Source: Chaetorhynchus papuensis (taxonomy: Eukaryota > Chordata > Aves > Passeriformes > Rhipiduridae). From it: DNA of 64,000 bases. The first letter of the stretch is position 1. Each line of letters opens with the position of its first letter. The notes under the pieces were generated by a model that did not search any database, was not told the origin of the DNA, and saw only the letters and a program-made list of their open reading frames with translations. The stretch is from NCBI GenBank assembly GCA_013396525.1, contig VWYX01000705.1:1-64000 (forward strand), given 5' to 3'. Of this stretch, positions 48,879-62,500 are shown in pieces. A program made the position numbers and the translations under genes.

Positions 48879-49100
48879 TAGTGAAAGACTACCTTTATTT
48901 AATTATATGGTTATAAATGGTATAGCAAAAGTGAGGCTTCTAAATCCATTTGCTCTGCAGTGAATCTGTGGAGAACCCGTATCCTTGGCATTCTCACTGT
49001 TCTGTATAGGCTGCTTGTTTTTTTGTTTTTGGGGGTTTTTTTGTGATATTTGCCAAAGTTAAATTGGGGTTCTACCATGCTCACGCATGAAGTAGATTTA

Positions 49101-49106
49101 AATAAA
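49101..49106 (+). terminator. DENR: DENR poly(A) signal
   Basis: AATAAA about 220 bp after the stop codon, followed by a TG/T-rich stretch typical of a downstream element. Confidence 0.75.
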
Positions 49107-49129
49107 ATTACTGTTCCTCACTGAATAGT

Positions 49130-50050
49130 TTCTGAGGTTTTTTGCATCTGCTTTCCTCTATCTTACAGGAAAACAAGATTTTAAGGCATTAAAAGTTTGG
49201 TTTTCATCTGCTGTCCTTTCTGCTGAGCTAAAGTGAATAAGGCATATGGCTGATGCAGACACTTTTAGCTCTCATTTACCTGCAGAGAATTTTAGAAATT
49301 AGAATGGAACATTCTAAAGGTTTGTTAGCAATGAAAGGTCAGTGAATCCTGCAGTGGTCAGACAGTTGGGCTGAAGTGATCATTCTACATCCCTGCCAAC
49401 TGAATTATTATATTAAGTGGAAGCACTGAGAAATATGTGAATATGACTTAGAAATTTATCCTATTTTCATAATTCCAAAGATCTCCAACCCTGCTGGGCT
49501 TCTAGGTGAGGCAACTGTAGTGGCTTCATGCTTTTGTCGTGCTGCTCATTCAAGAATGGTTGTAATGAACACGAATTAATAGTGAGCACTGCTCCACAGG
49601 CCATGTTAGCAGGTGGGGTGGGGTGCCAGCTCTGCTCTCTGTACTCCCACAAACAGCCTCGAGCATCGATTTAGTGCTTTTTGTTTTGCTGCTCTATTTA
49701 ATAACACTAAATGCTCCCTGGTGGCAAAGTCCTGGAAGTGACGTGCTCCTGTCGCTGCAGAACCTCGGTGAGCTGAAAGCCAAGGGGGTGATGTGTCAGA
49801 CACTCTGTTCTCTTCCTGTAAAGTTGCTTTTTTCAGTGATTTCTATTTATAAACCATGGGCGTATGTGGAGAGATAACTCTGTCCCTCTAGCTGGAAATC
49901 TGAAGTAGTGTATCTCGAGAGCTGTAACTGCGTCTCTAGTCCTCCTGTTTAACGCTGGACAGGGAAGTTGCCTCCAGCCCGTAACATCCCGCCGCGTTCT
50001 TACTCATCCCCTATTAACAACGTTATTCATTATCACGTTTTTCTGGCAGT
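49130..50050. other. Intergenic spacer between DENR and CCDC62
   Basis: About 0.9 kb of unique-looking sequence. No gene, RNA gene or transposon is recognised. It becomes CpG-rich after about 50050. Confidence 0.6.
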
Positions 50051-50480
50051 TCCAGCCCCGCTGGCAGATTTCCGGGTGAGGTTGCCGCGGGACTCGAACC
50101 TGTGGTTTAGGGACTCGAACCGGCAGCCTCGGGACTCGAACCCGCGTCCCCGGGACTCGAACCCGCGTCCCCTTCGCTACGGGGGGCGGAGCTTCCACCA
50201 ACGGCGGGCGGGGCCGGGCGGCGGCGGTGGGTTGGGGGCGGCCGGGGGTAACGGGCGGGGGCGACGGCGCGGGGGGCACGGGAAGCCCCCGGGCTTAGGA
50301 AGGGCCATCCCAGCCGGGTGGGACAGCGGAGAGGTCCTGCAGGCCTGCCCGGGAAGGGCGGCCGCTCGCCGGGGGTGGTACCTCAGGGCCCCTCCTCAGG
50401 CCTGCGGGAGGCCGCGGGGCAGCCCCCGCCCCGCTCCGGCTCGACGCCGCTTGTGCTCCGTCAGGGTCGGCGGGTGCCGG
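50050..50480 (+). promoter_or_regulatory. CCDC62: CpG-rich CCDC62 promoter region
   Basis: GC- and CpG-dense block about 100-500 bp upstream of the CCDC62 start codon, containing several GGGCGGGG-like GC boxes. It includes the 21-bp repeat array at 50089-50172. No TATA box is seen and the transcription start is not resolved. Confidence 0.6.
50089..50172 (-). repeat. Four tandem 21-bp units each holding a perfect Pol III B-box-like core
   Basis: The 12-base core GGGACTCGAACC starts at 50089, 50110, 50131 and 50152, an exact 21-bp period with all four cores identical. Units 3 and 4 are identical throughout; units 1 and 2 differ in the 9-base spacer. On the minus strand the core reads GGTTCGAGTCCC, which contains the tRNA T-arm/B-box consensus GGTTCGANTCC. 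No complete tRNA cloverleaf or A box could be fitted around it. Confidence 0.9.
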
Positions 50481-50544
50481 GGGTGCTGAACGCGGGAGGC
50501 TCCATGCTGAACGTGACATCCTTGAAGCGTTCTCGGTTCCACTA

Positions 50545-50580
50545 ATGCCTGGCAGCGCTCTGGCCCCCAGTCCCCTATGA
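50545..50580 (+). other. 11-codon upstream ORF overlapping the CCDC62 start
   Basis: ATG at 50545 opens an 11-codon frame ending with TGA at 50578-50580. The stop overlaps the main start codon (50577-50579) as ATGA. It would be in the 5' leader if transcription starts upstream of 50545. Confidence 0.55.
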
Positions 50581-53500
50581 GTTCATCATTGCTGCGTTCT
50601 GCTTCGCCCCAGGTAAAACATGAAAGCGCCGCTGACAATCAGCTCTGTTTTTGGTTGGAGGGTACTCATTGTGCTGCTGACACTGTTTGAGTCATGGACC
50701 ACAGGTGGTACCACCGTGTTCTGCAAAGGGCTTCAGTCAAGTGCCACAGGCGGTACCACGAGCATAAGGAACTTTTTGAAATGGTCTCTATTTATAATAT
50801 AAACATAGCTCTACTGAAAATAAAACCCTCGAGTTTATAATGAGATAATTTGTCACTTCCTTGTGTTGAAATGCATTCCATGTCTCACTCTTTATAGGCA
50901 TTTAGCCCAGATCACAAGAACAACATCATTAGGAGACAGAGACAAGAACTCAAGCTTTTAATTGCAGAACTGAAAGATCGTGACAAGGAGCTCAATGACA
51001 TGGTGGCAGTGCATGAGAGACACATTCAGGCCTGGGAAGATGATCGCCAAAAAATACTGACTTTAGCAGAACGATGCAGCTTATTAACCAGTATGTGTTG
51101 TGATGTAAAGTATAAGATCTTGGTTTTCTAAGTATGTACAGCTGCTTTGACCCCTCAGTAACAGTTTTACATCATATAAGGAACCGTTTCTTACCCTTCA
51201 GCCTTTAAATTTTATTGTCTCTTTCTGAGATCTAAACTTCCACACTGGTGCTGAAGTGATCTGATCTTGAAGGGGGTATGATGATCAGATAACTCTTTCT
51301 CATCTGAATGTGTAAATTGCTTCTGTGAATTCTTTAAAAAATAATCTGATTAAATAAATGTGGGGGAAGAGAAAAATTTGCAACCTACTGGTGAGTTACA
51401 GAGCCCTGTGCCCTGAGGTTCTGCTGCACGGCTCTGAACAAACACAAACCACCCAGTGAAACACCTGGTGGCTCTGAACAGTCTCAGTACAGAGTTCACC
51501 AGGCAGTTCCTGTTCCATCTGACCTGGGTAGGCAGGGAATCCTCCTTCAGAGTGTGCAACACAAGCATCCAGTTCTGAATCGTGTGATTTTAAAACACTG
51601 GCTTAAATTATTTCTGAGATTTAAGAAGTTGCATGGCAGCCTCTGAGCTGTTTTCTCACAGATAACTTTGTGTCCTTCCTTTTCAGGTGAGCTGAACGAG
51701 AGAAATGCAATTATAAAATCACTGACCAAAAGGTTAAAGTTATTGGAGTCCCAGCATAATGACAGTAAAATAACACTTGAAAACACACAACAGAAGTTTA
51801 AAGAGCTCACTCAAAAAGTATCAGATTCATCTGTTCACTGCCAGGCTCTGGAGGTAGGGATTGAGTAATGACCTGATTTTGCAGTCCATGCATGCACAGG
51901 ATGCCTGTGATGAACTGTAACATTCCAAAACTGAGACATGCAGGGTATTAAGACCCTTGATCACAAGCAAATTGGGGAATAATTTTTACCCCAGTCCTCT
52001 TTTCTCCAGTTTGCTCAGGATCCCACATTACCATTCATGATGTTTAAATAACATGGATGCATTTACTGGGAAAAAATGATAACTTTGAATCCCTGAAGAA
52101 ATAGCTGACACTTATTTCTGTTCCCTAGGAGAAAAATCAGAGTCTCCACTGCTCAATTTTGGAACTGTCTGCTAAAACAGGCCAGCTGCAAGCAAGGGAA
52201 CAGGAACTTCTCACTATGCTTCAGCTGAAGGTAGCATCTGTTACATCTGTCCTCTCATGGGCACTAAATGTGGTCAAACTGCAGTGCAGCTGTTGGTGAC
52301 TGTGCCGTGAGGCTTCTGTCCCTGGTGATCTCACTCGCGGTTAATTCTTAGGCTTGTTTGAGAAGGGAAAAGTAGTCAGCAATAAACTGGTTTATTCTTA
52401 TAAACAAGCTTGTTTCCAAGCTTTAATTTTAGGGCTTTTTTTTCCCCCCAAAATCTCAGAAGGAAGTCTGTGGATCGCTTTAACTGCTGCAGAAGGATGT
52501 ACTGTTGTTTTGTCAAAACCCACCCATAATATGAAAAATAAGAATTCATTCTGGTTCCTATTTCAGGACAAGGCCTTACTTGAAACAACTGATCAGATTA
52601 CTGAGGTTACATCTAAGTTTAAGACACTGGAAGGTGCACTGCGTGCAGTGAAGTTGGAGGAGTTCAGTCGCAACAGAGAACATCAGGACCTCAAACTGAC
52701 ACTGAACGATGTCGTGTCTCAAGTAAATAAGATGAAAGGTAAATGTTTATACTGGGCACCTAACTTAGTGTAGGCCAGCAGGATTCCTTTTCACTCTGGG
52801 AAGTGCTACACTTTGTTTTACAGATGTCCTCTCTGAAAAGATGAAAGAAAGCAGCAAGCACCAGGAGGAAATCAGTCACCTGAAACAGGAAAATGGCTGC
52901 TTGAGGAGTGAGCTGATCCTGGCAGGTAAGGGTGGGCAGCTGGCCTTTCATGCCTTGGCTTTCAACAGCTCAGAGGCTTCTAGGCAGTAATTCACAATAT
53001 CTGTGAAGGAGGCAGCTTGTTACCTTCCTTCCTTGCAGTTCAATAAAAGTGTATCCCTTGTGTGCCATTCTTCTATGGAACCAATATCTGGGGCTTCTGC
53101 AGGGACACTTTATAAAATCTTGTGAAAGCACAAAGTTCACCAAAGTGATTTCATGGCGGGGAGAAAGTGGCTCAGGGGATTCTCTCCTGAAAATTTTGAG
53201 ACTTTCTCTTCTCTGTTGGTTTCTTTAGGTGATGACTTTGGTTTAGGCTGGTTTAATATGCAGGCCTTGGTAAACTGCATCTTGCTGTTACTTTTGCCAG
53301 ACATTGATCCCATGTCTCATTATTTTAAAACCAATAGAATTGGGGATTGTTTCTCAGCACTTCCCTGTGTATGCATGAATTAGAATTAATTAACTGAATT
53401 TCCTTTATCCTTGCCTCTTTTTTTTTCCCTTTTCCCTTTCCCTTTTCTATTTCCTTTCCGTTCTGAAAATGTTAAATAAATCAGTCAACGAAGCACAGTA

Positions 53501-56500
53501 TTGCTGCTGGTAAAATGAAGTCAGGTGCTGAGGAAAAGTCCGAGGAAAACACTTGACTTTTCAGTTTTCTTGTGGGTTTTGTGCTCTTTTTATCTGGAGG
53601 AGAAACAGATCCCATTGATCTTAGGAAAATGCTTTTGTTTTGTTTCGGTACCACCTTCTACTGCTACAGACACAGCATTAGCAATGCACTTGCTTTGTGT
53701 CTATTCACCTGAAGTAATTGAAGCAATTATTATGTTTTGAAACAGTGGAGGAAGCACAGAGAAAGGATCAACTTTATCAGTTTGCCAAGTCCAAGCAAGT
53801 GCGGATTGAAAAAGAATTGTCCAGTTTGCGACAGGTACAGCCCCGACTGTGTTTCTGCTCTGAGGTTGGAGAAGCACTTTCAGTAACGTCAAACCTGCGT
53901 GGAACGGTGTAAAAAAGTTAGATCTAATTATTATTAATTAAGGAAAAAAAAAATCTGTTTGTGCCTTGCTGGGATCCCTGTAGAATGTTGATTTATTTCA
54001 TTTGGGGTTAAGCTGAAAAGCCCCTGGTGCTTCCTGGGAAGTCAAGCGAAGGGCAGCAGGGTTGGGATTGCACACCTGCCCAAGGTGAACTCAGCAGTGT
54101 AAGGGACATGGTGTCCTGGCAGATCTGTTTTTCAGGATTTAAACCCTGTGTGTTCACCTGCTCTCAGCTGAGGCTCTCAAGGCATGTTCCATTTTTTAAA
54201 TTGTAAATAATTGATGGGTAGTTACCTTCTCCATTAGCTTCACAAAAAATCCCCTGCAGTGAAAGCCAAATACCATGATCATCATGCATGTCCTGTAATT
54301 CTGTAACTGTGGACAACATAATAACAGCATGAATTAAATATCGGGTAACAGTAATGGTATTTTATTTATGGTTCAGTGTGGTTCCATCTTAGAATACTCC
54401 AGTCTTGTAATAGAAATCCTGTTTATTGCTGCAGAATGTTATTTTCCTAAATACACGCAGAGGTCTCATCTTAGATTTGGAAGTCTTTGTCAGTAGTTTG
54501 ACTACAGGCATTGGTTTATAAAAACATTTTGAGGATGTTTTTGGAAGACAGGCACTGTGGTACTACCTGATGATGATGTTCCTGCACCCGGACAGGACAT
54601 TCACTAATGCCCCTCACTGTCTCAAACAGGTCTGTGTAAAACAGCAGCGGGACTTACACTTCCTTCATGTCAACTTGGATAGCTCTCAGGACTCCAGGCA
54701 AAAGCATGAAAAGGCAGCAAGTGGAAGGAGGTAAAGATATTTTTAATTTTTTTTTTCTTAAATAGTTTGTCCTCAAAGAGAGACTTCACTGTTCAGCCTT
54801 AACTAACATCCTAGCAGAGGTGTGTGCTGGGTCAGGATGGCTTTGCTGGGCTCAACCACAAACATCCAGTGAAGCTGTCAAGTACCTTGTTTTTTATTTG
54901 GTCAGGAGAGGCCATGAACATCAGTCACAGACCAAGTGTTGTAGCAGGCCAGACAGCTCATGATTTTTTTAGAAAGTGAAGTAGTCTGGTGGTTAGGGGT
55001 GTTAATCTGACTCCCTACTACTTTTGTTTAAAAAGCAAAGTTTATTTTAGGAAGTAAACTTAGAGAATTGGTGCACACCCTGGAGGTTCAGACAGAGTCA
55101 CCACACTGTGTAAAACATGAGGGAACTCTCAGACTGATTTTGGAAAGTAAGGGCCGAATCTGGGCAGATTTTCTGTGGGGTTTTGGCAGGGTACAGCTGC
55201 CTGGTGGTGTGTGAGCTGCTGCAGAACCGTGGCAGCAGCCTCTGTTCTGTAGAGCTTTAGGAGTGCACTGGGGGATGCTCTTTACCTGCAGTGTTTCTGA
55301 CTTGTTTTTGTCGTGCCGTTGTAGCACAGGGGCCACATTCTCTGCCTCTGAAAGCCCCAGCGAGACAGACATGGGTAGGACTGAGGGCAGCCACGGGATG
55401 TGCGAGGAGTGTGGAACTGCACCAGTTCCAGCAAGTAGGGTAAAACCCAGCCCTGAGATGTGTGAAGTAGATAATAGACAGTTACAGAATGCTTCAGACT
55501 TGGAGGAAACTACCTCAGCGTTGTTAAACCGGTGTCAGAAAGTTGTGAAAGGCTTGGCTGTCCCTGCGGAAGAAGGAGAAAAGCAGGATGTTGCATCAAG
55601 CTTTGATGAGCTAGACAGTGAAAAATTTCGTGAGGCAAACAGCACAAGGCCATTGAGAAACAGGGAAATTGGAGAGAATGGAGTGAAAAGCAGAGACCGA
55701 CAAACGTTTGAGGTGTCTTTGCCTTCATATGATCATTGGCTTAACATCAGATCTCGTGTAGATTTGCAAAGCACTTTGATCCAGAACAACATCACGTCTG
55801 ACAAAAGTGATAATGGAAACAAAACCTGGGAAGAGAGGTCTGAAACGGAGTCTGGCCAAAAAAGCAGAGACTCTCCTGTGACTTGCAAGTCTGAATCTGA
55901 TTCCTGTATTAGTAGCTTAATTGTAAATAAAGGTGAACGGTGGAAGCCACTATCAGATCTGGAATGGCTGGAGATTTTCAAACCCAAAAAGAGAGATGGA
56001 AATACACGCCGTGGAAAAGATTACAGCTGTTTCGAGACTGCAAAAGAGATGAAATGTACCTGCTCAAAAAGGTTATGAGTTTGTTGCCTTTAAGAAATAA
56101 GTATAAGCTAGAGTTATGTAGAAACTTAGGAGTATTAGCTCTTGATAATTATCTCAAGCTATGTTTAAAGTAACTGCTGTTTTAAATTTAGTCTATCAAC
56201 TTGAAAAGTAACAAATTTAAAATAAAAATAGCTCTTAAAGTGTCATGATTCTATTTTTATGCATTTATTTTTCCTCATCTCTTATCCCCAAGAGCTGTGT
56301 GGGCAGGAGAAGCTGCAATACCGTATAACTTAGCCAAATAAACTAATTGAGAAAATCTTAGGATTTTTTTGAAATCCCAGGTGTTGCTTGTAACTCTGAT
56401 GGGTCAGATATGTTCTGACCAGAGCTGGACTTACACAGTGATGTTTCTGTGAGGCAAAAAACAGGTCCAGGTTTTGTGTGATGCTTTAGTGACTGTGTTA

Positions 56501-59500
56501 TTTCTATTGAGAAATCACACCTTGGCTGGGCAAGAATGTAGGACACAGCTCTAAGCACAGGCTGCTGCCTCTGTCAGGGCAAGGAATGAGATGGCAAGAT
56601 TTAAAGGACAGCAATCTGTCCACTCTCCAGTTCATGGGACTCTATCCTTCTGTTTGTGCTGTGGGAGGAAGAGGACATGTGGTTGGGGACGAGCAGGATG
56701 AGGTTTCTAATGCTGAGAAGTGTCAGAAGAAGACTCAGGTGCCTCAGTGGTGTTGGAATTGTCTCCGAGATAAAAACGCTGCTCTGCGTTTACAGAAGTG
56801 GCTTTGTGCCTTCACAAGCAAAGGCATTCAGAGCTGGGACTTGCTGTGGATTTGTTCTGTTGGTTCCTCTATTTCCTTTCAAAAAACTGATTTTCCAGCT
56901 CTATTTTAGAAGGATTTCTGAAGTTTCACAGCGATTTCATAGCTGCCTTTTAGCCAGAGGAGGAGCCTTCCAGCTGGTGGTTTGACAAGCACGGTAAATG
57001 AACAGCTGTTTAAACCTGCTCACAGAGTTTGCCAGCAAGTCTGCCCAGCATCCAAACAGATTAATGTTTTGGAATGGAAAGATCTGATGTATGGATGCTT
57101 TCATTCTGTGTGGCTTTTGAAACAGAAATATTGGTAGAAATTGTTGCTGCAGTGAGACAGACCTGTTCAGAAACAAGGTGAATGGGCAGCCACTGAAAAA
57201 GAATGCTGGCCTGGCGCATTCCCACGTGCCTTAGCTGAGCTTCACACGCCGTGTGGGCTCTCTGTAGTTTCCACTGGCTATAAATCATTGAAAAGACTCC
57301 ACTCCCCTTCTGTCTACCCTGACCTTTCTTCTCTACTCCCCCGGCAGCACCAATGACACACCGCCATCCCTCCAAATCCCTTTTGAGGCTGGATCATGAA
57401 AGCTGCTTTCACTTTTTGTCTTGTCCTATTTGTCTTGTCCTTGAGTGAGTTTTAAAAGGAAATGAACCAATTCAACCTGGGCAGTGCAGCTAGAAGAGAG
57501 ATCCTCTGGCTGGGGGGGGGCTGTGCTGCCCATTGGGGATTTGCTGCTGAGCTCTCCAGTTTTCTTGATGCCCACATTTGGTCCTGGGGCCCTGCTAATT
57601 GGAGATGGATTGACTCAGTGCAAATCCCTGACTGTCTGCTCTCCAGCCTCTGCTGACTCGGATTTGCCAGGCAATAAATCCTCACCCGTAAATGGGAGGA
57701 AGGCAGGAGCATTGCTTCTGTGAGGGATTAATGGCAGAGACCAAACACAGCATTCCTCCTGGGACTTGAATCTGGATCCTCCAGTTTTCCATTGCTGCTT
57801 TCACAGTGCTGATGATGTAGTTTGTGTTTAGGGAAGGGTGCTGGCACCTCCCTGTCAGCCCAGCAAATATTTTTGCCATGAGTTCCTGAGTTCTGGAGCA
57901 GCCAACAAGGAGGCTGTTAACAGTCAAATACCTTCCCCAACGGCAAAGGGGATTGTGAAACCCCAGAGTGAGGAATCATTTCTGTGTGCTCTGACTTGGT
58001 GACTTCGTTTATGTTGGGCCAACGTTTGCTGCCTTTGGATTTTTATCTCAATTCTCATTTTAAAGGTGGAGCATCAGCAGGTACTTGTTGAGTCTGCTCG
58101 GGCTGGATTAAGCCACCCATTTCTGAGCCATTTCCCTGCCTCAAAATCAAACCTGTTTCCCCTTCCTTTCCAACCTGTGTGTTTTCCAGGACAGGCCATG
58201 CTCATCTCCTCACATCCCTGTTCCAGGCTGCTTGTTCCCTCACGTCTCCACAGAACCTTTCCTTGTCAGAAACACAGACATGAGCTTTTCTCTCCTAAAA
58301 GAGAGTCTGGTTTTTCCCAGTGTTTTATGGGAGAAGCGAAATGGGACACAGCAGACACTCATGAGCTGGCAACTCTCATGAGGGCTTTTTCCTAGATTGA
58401 ATGTCAGTTAAAAATACGCTTATTTTTAACAGTCTCGCCAGGTATGGAATGCACTGTTACACCAAAATAAGTATCTAAAGAATATCTAACGAAATGTTAT
58501 CAATTCAAAGATGGTATTTTCTTTAAAATATACGGGTTTTTTTCATTATTTGCCTATCCAGGCAGGGCTAGCACTCTGCTTCTGTTGTGTTCAGAAGTTG
58601 ATGAATGTGGTTTGCTCCTGTATTTAAAAATAAATAAACCCAAACCTCTTTGGGAAAGCTCTCCTGTGATCTCTGAAGTGAGATGGTGACTGTAAAACAC
58701 TGTGAAATTCCCTTGAAAGGTACACCTGCAAATATTAATTTGCCTAATGGTTGATTAAAACCAGAAAGGGAGTTGGGTGTGAGGGAAGAGGGAGTAGCAG
58801 AGTATTGGGAAGAGCAAAGTATTGCTTTTCACGTGCTCTTTGCAAGGTTAAGTGCACACTCAGGCACATGGTCATGGAGCTGGCTGAGGCTGGTTGAATG
58901 TCAAACCCTTGTCCTCAGAGGATGAAACCGATCTAGGGAAGCTGTTAAACATGGGAATGCTCTGAGGAACAGGATAACCTCCCAAGCTTCTTGGTTTCCT
59001 TGGCTCAGGGCCCACAGTTATTTATGTTGTGCCACGATTTTCCCTTGAAAGTTTAAAAAGGATGGTGGTACTGTTTCTACCAATGTCTTAATTTCTTTTA
59101 ACAGTGAAGAAAACGTGGATCTGAATTCCTACCACTTGGCTTCTCCCCGTTTGACGTCCACTCAGAAGACAGACATGACTCAAAATTCCGAGAAATCCTC
59201 TGGTGAAGACTCCCCTCTGGACATCAGTGACCTGGCAGTGACTAAACCAACAAACAGATGCTACATGAACACAGTCAGTATCTCATTGCACAATGTCCTT
59301 GACTGATTTTAAGGGGAATTATGGGGAATTATGACTGGTGGTAGGAATGCAAATGTCTCCCAGCACGGAAGAACTGGGAACTCAAATGATGAGACAGCAG
59401 GCTCAAGGAAAAGGTGGTAGCATATTTTTTAAAAATAACTCCTTTTTGTCTCAATATGCCTTTGGCAGCATAAGTATAAATGAGTTTTTAAAAAATAAAT

Positions 59501-62500
59501 GAGGTTTTGGAATGAAAAGCTCGAGGAAAGTAGATGCTGGCTAATTGGTAATTCCACTAAATATCTGAGTACACGTGGATGCAGCTATCAGAAGCTATTG
59601 GACATTGTTTCCTTCCTGTTCTGCTTGGTCTTCCCTCTTTCTCATGTCTTTATTCTCCCCTTTATCCCTGAAGTACCTCTCTTGTGTGAGGTCCATGTAC
59701 ATGCATGTGGAAATCTGTTTAAAAATGGCACTAGGAAAGAGCTCTGTGTTAATCAGAAACACCAGCAGTTAGACAGAGTCTGTTACTTTGCAGTATTTTG
59801 AACAGAAACATTTCAAAATCAAAATGCTGATTCTCAGTGCATTATATTCTTTGAAATACTCAAAAAAAATAAAAAAAAAATCCTTCTATAACTTTGGCTC
59901 CCTCTCTGTGTCCTCTAGGATACCAGTTCCCTGTTCTGGAAGCTGGAGCGCTCGCTGGCCCAGTCCCGACAGATGCTTACTGATCTGGAGCTCAGCCTTC
60001 TCCACACCAGCCCTTCCTGCATTCCCAACACCAACAACACGAATAAGGTACAGATTGCTCTCCCAGGACTCAGGTCAGGTGCTCAGGAATACTGATTGGG
60101 AACATCTTTTCCCTTATGCTTGGCTTGCACTGCATTAGCAAAGCGTGAGGAGGGTATTGGTTATGGAGAGACAACTCCTGCATGCCTTAGTGCTTGGATT
60201 TTTTACAGGATTCTGTATGGCTGCTCAAGGTCATGACAGGATTTGACTTCTTCTGTGTGTGTCTAAACAGATGGAAGGCAGAAGTCATTTTGGGGCAAGC
60301 TGTAGGAGGTCTAGAAAAAAGTGAACACTGGTTCTTTCTCAATTGAAGCAAATGAGATGATTTATCAGGCTCAGCACACACTCACTGCTCTGCTGTCCCA
60401 GAGACTCACAGGCAGAACTAGTTTATTATTATATTCATGGAAAGGAGGGCAGTATAGGGAATAGGTAGTATGTAGGATACTTTTGGATATGAATTTAAAC
60501 CAGAAGCTCAGCTTAAATAAATTTAGAGCTTTTGTGGGTTAATAGTTTTAGCTCCTTCGTTGCAGGGTCAGAGAATAAATTCAGTGGTCAAAGAAAAGAA
60601 CTTGTATGTAGCTGTCACGGCAGTTTATTTTATGAGCACAAGTGCTGATAAAGTTCCTGTTGAGTATTTGGGCAGTAGAAGTAATCAGAGAAAGGGTCAC
60701 TTGTTTGGTGGATAAATATCCATAAGAATTTCTACCTTGTTTGACAAGGACATTGTACCTTTTGTCCCTAGAAATGAGTACCCTTGTGCCGGTGTATATC
60801 CCAAAGGGAGGATTTGGGCTCCTGGGTTCAGAGCAGTGCTGAACCCTCATCTTCATCCTCACAAATATCACCTCCCTCTAAAAAGTTGCACTCCTTTTAG
60901 CCTTAGATGAACTTGACCAGAACAACGTTGCTGTAAGGAACAGACAAAGCCATTTTTATAACATTCAGCACCATAAAACCTTCGCTGTGCTGGGCCTGAG
61001 TGTAAAGGTTGTGTGCCAGCGTTTGCATAAACTGAAAGGATATTCTGTTCAGAAGTTCCTCTGCAGGATTTCATTCAGTGGCAAAGACAGCAGCAGTTTA
61101 GTCTTTTGCAAAGACTCCTGAGTAGGAGGATTCCTGAAAAGCTCCCTGCAACACAGTGCTTGCTTGTGGCTCTTGCCCAGCCCCATCAGCTGTCTGGCTC
61201 CTGCTCACTGCTTGGCACGTCACAGCTCGGCTACTCCGGCTGCCCGTGACTCTGCTTTATAATCTGATGCTGCATTTTTGAGCTTGGAAATTGGCTTCTC
61301 CTTCAGCTCCACGGGTGCTTTAGTGGGTAGAAAATGAAGCAGGCTCGTGTGTAGTGGCGGGAGCAGATCCTGAGCCACATCTGTGGAACTTTGATCTGCT
61401 TTCAGAGCGGTTCTGGGCAAAAACTCGTCAAGCGTGTTCAAGTTAATCTATGCAGCCCAACTAACCTGTGCTTTAAAACCAGGCTTACCTGGGGCTGTTT
61501 TAAACTGAGCTTTAGAACATAATACATATTAAAAAACAGCCTTTAGAATTTAATCAGGAAGAATTTGTACATGTTGGATTCTGTGCCCTGCTTGGGGGAG
61601 GGAGGAGAAGAAGGAATTAAGAAGTGTACCCCTGCTGCTCACCAGCTTGAACCTGGCAGCTCTGGAAATTTTATTCTCTGAGTCCTTTGATTTCCATGTT
61701 GTTTTTTTACATTACAAAGGAAACAACAGAGCTTGCAGAAACTCTTCACAGAAGCCACTTATCTGCTGTGGAAGGAAGAGATGCTAAGCTTCCTTTTTTT
61801 CTCTGTGATGTTCCCTGAGCATGAAGGTGTTTTCAGCTTGATCTTTTTTTGTTTGCTTCCCTCTATATAAATGCATCTGCAATATTAATACACTTTATGG
61901 ATTTCTGAGATGGGCCTGGCACAGGATTCTAAGTGCATTTCCAATAAAACTCTTGTGAGTACTGTAAAAGCAAACAGATATTTTAGTCAAATAATTAAAC
62001 TTTTCTCAAGCATGTTCCTCATCCTCGGGGCAGTCAGATCTCACAGCTTCATTCCCCAGTACCTGCACTCTCCTTATTGTAGTTAAAACCCTTCTGTGTG
62101 TTACAGATAACAGGATTGAGGATGTGAACATTGTTGAATGAGAGATTGGGAAGTTTTTTCCAGTGCCAAGGCCAAGGGCTGTTTTAGGATACTGTTCCTG
62201 GGCTCAGAGCCCCAAAAGTAGAATGGACTGAATAGAGCTGTTTCAGAATATCCAAAGCAGCCTTGCCCACAGCAGATTGTTTTTTCTTTTTGAATCAGGA
62301 AATTTCTCACTCTCTGATTATTTGTTCTCCTATTGTGGATTGGATGCTTGCAATAGGCACCACCTTGTCTGGTTCTGAGGACAAAAGTGTAACCAGATAT
62401 GGTTAAAATCCTGAACACCACATGAAACTGAATAAGAACCAGCAACAATGAGGAGAAAAACTAGCAAAAAAAAGAGAAATCTTCCAGTGCTGACACAACC

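Noticed and set aside
50089..50172. A tRNA gene or CRISPR-like array
   Set aside because: The cores match only the T-arm/B box. No acceptor stem, D-arm or anticodon arm can be placed. Spacers of 9 bp and the vertebrate context rule out CRISPR.
53415..53462. Pyrimidine-rich tract in a CCDC62 intron as a triplex element
   Set aside because: It is an ordinary impure C/T tract without clear mirror symmetry.
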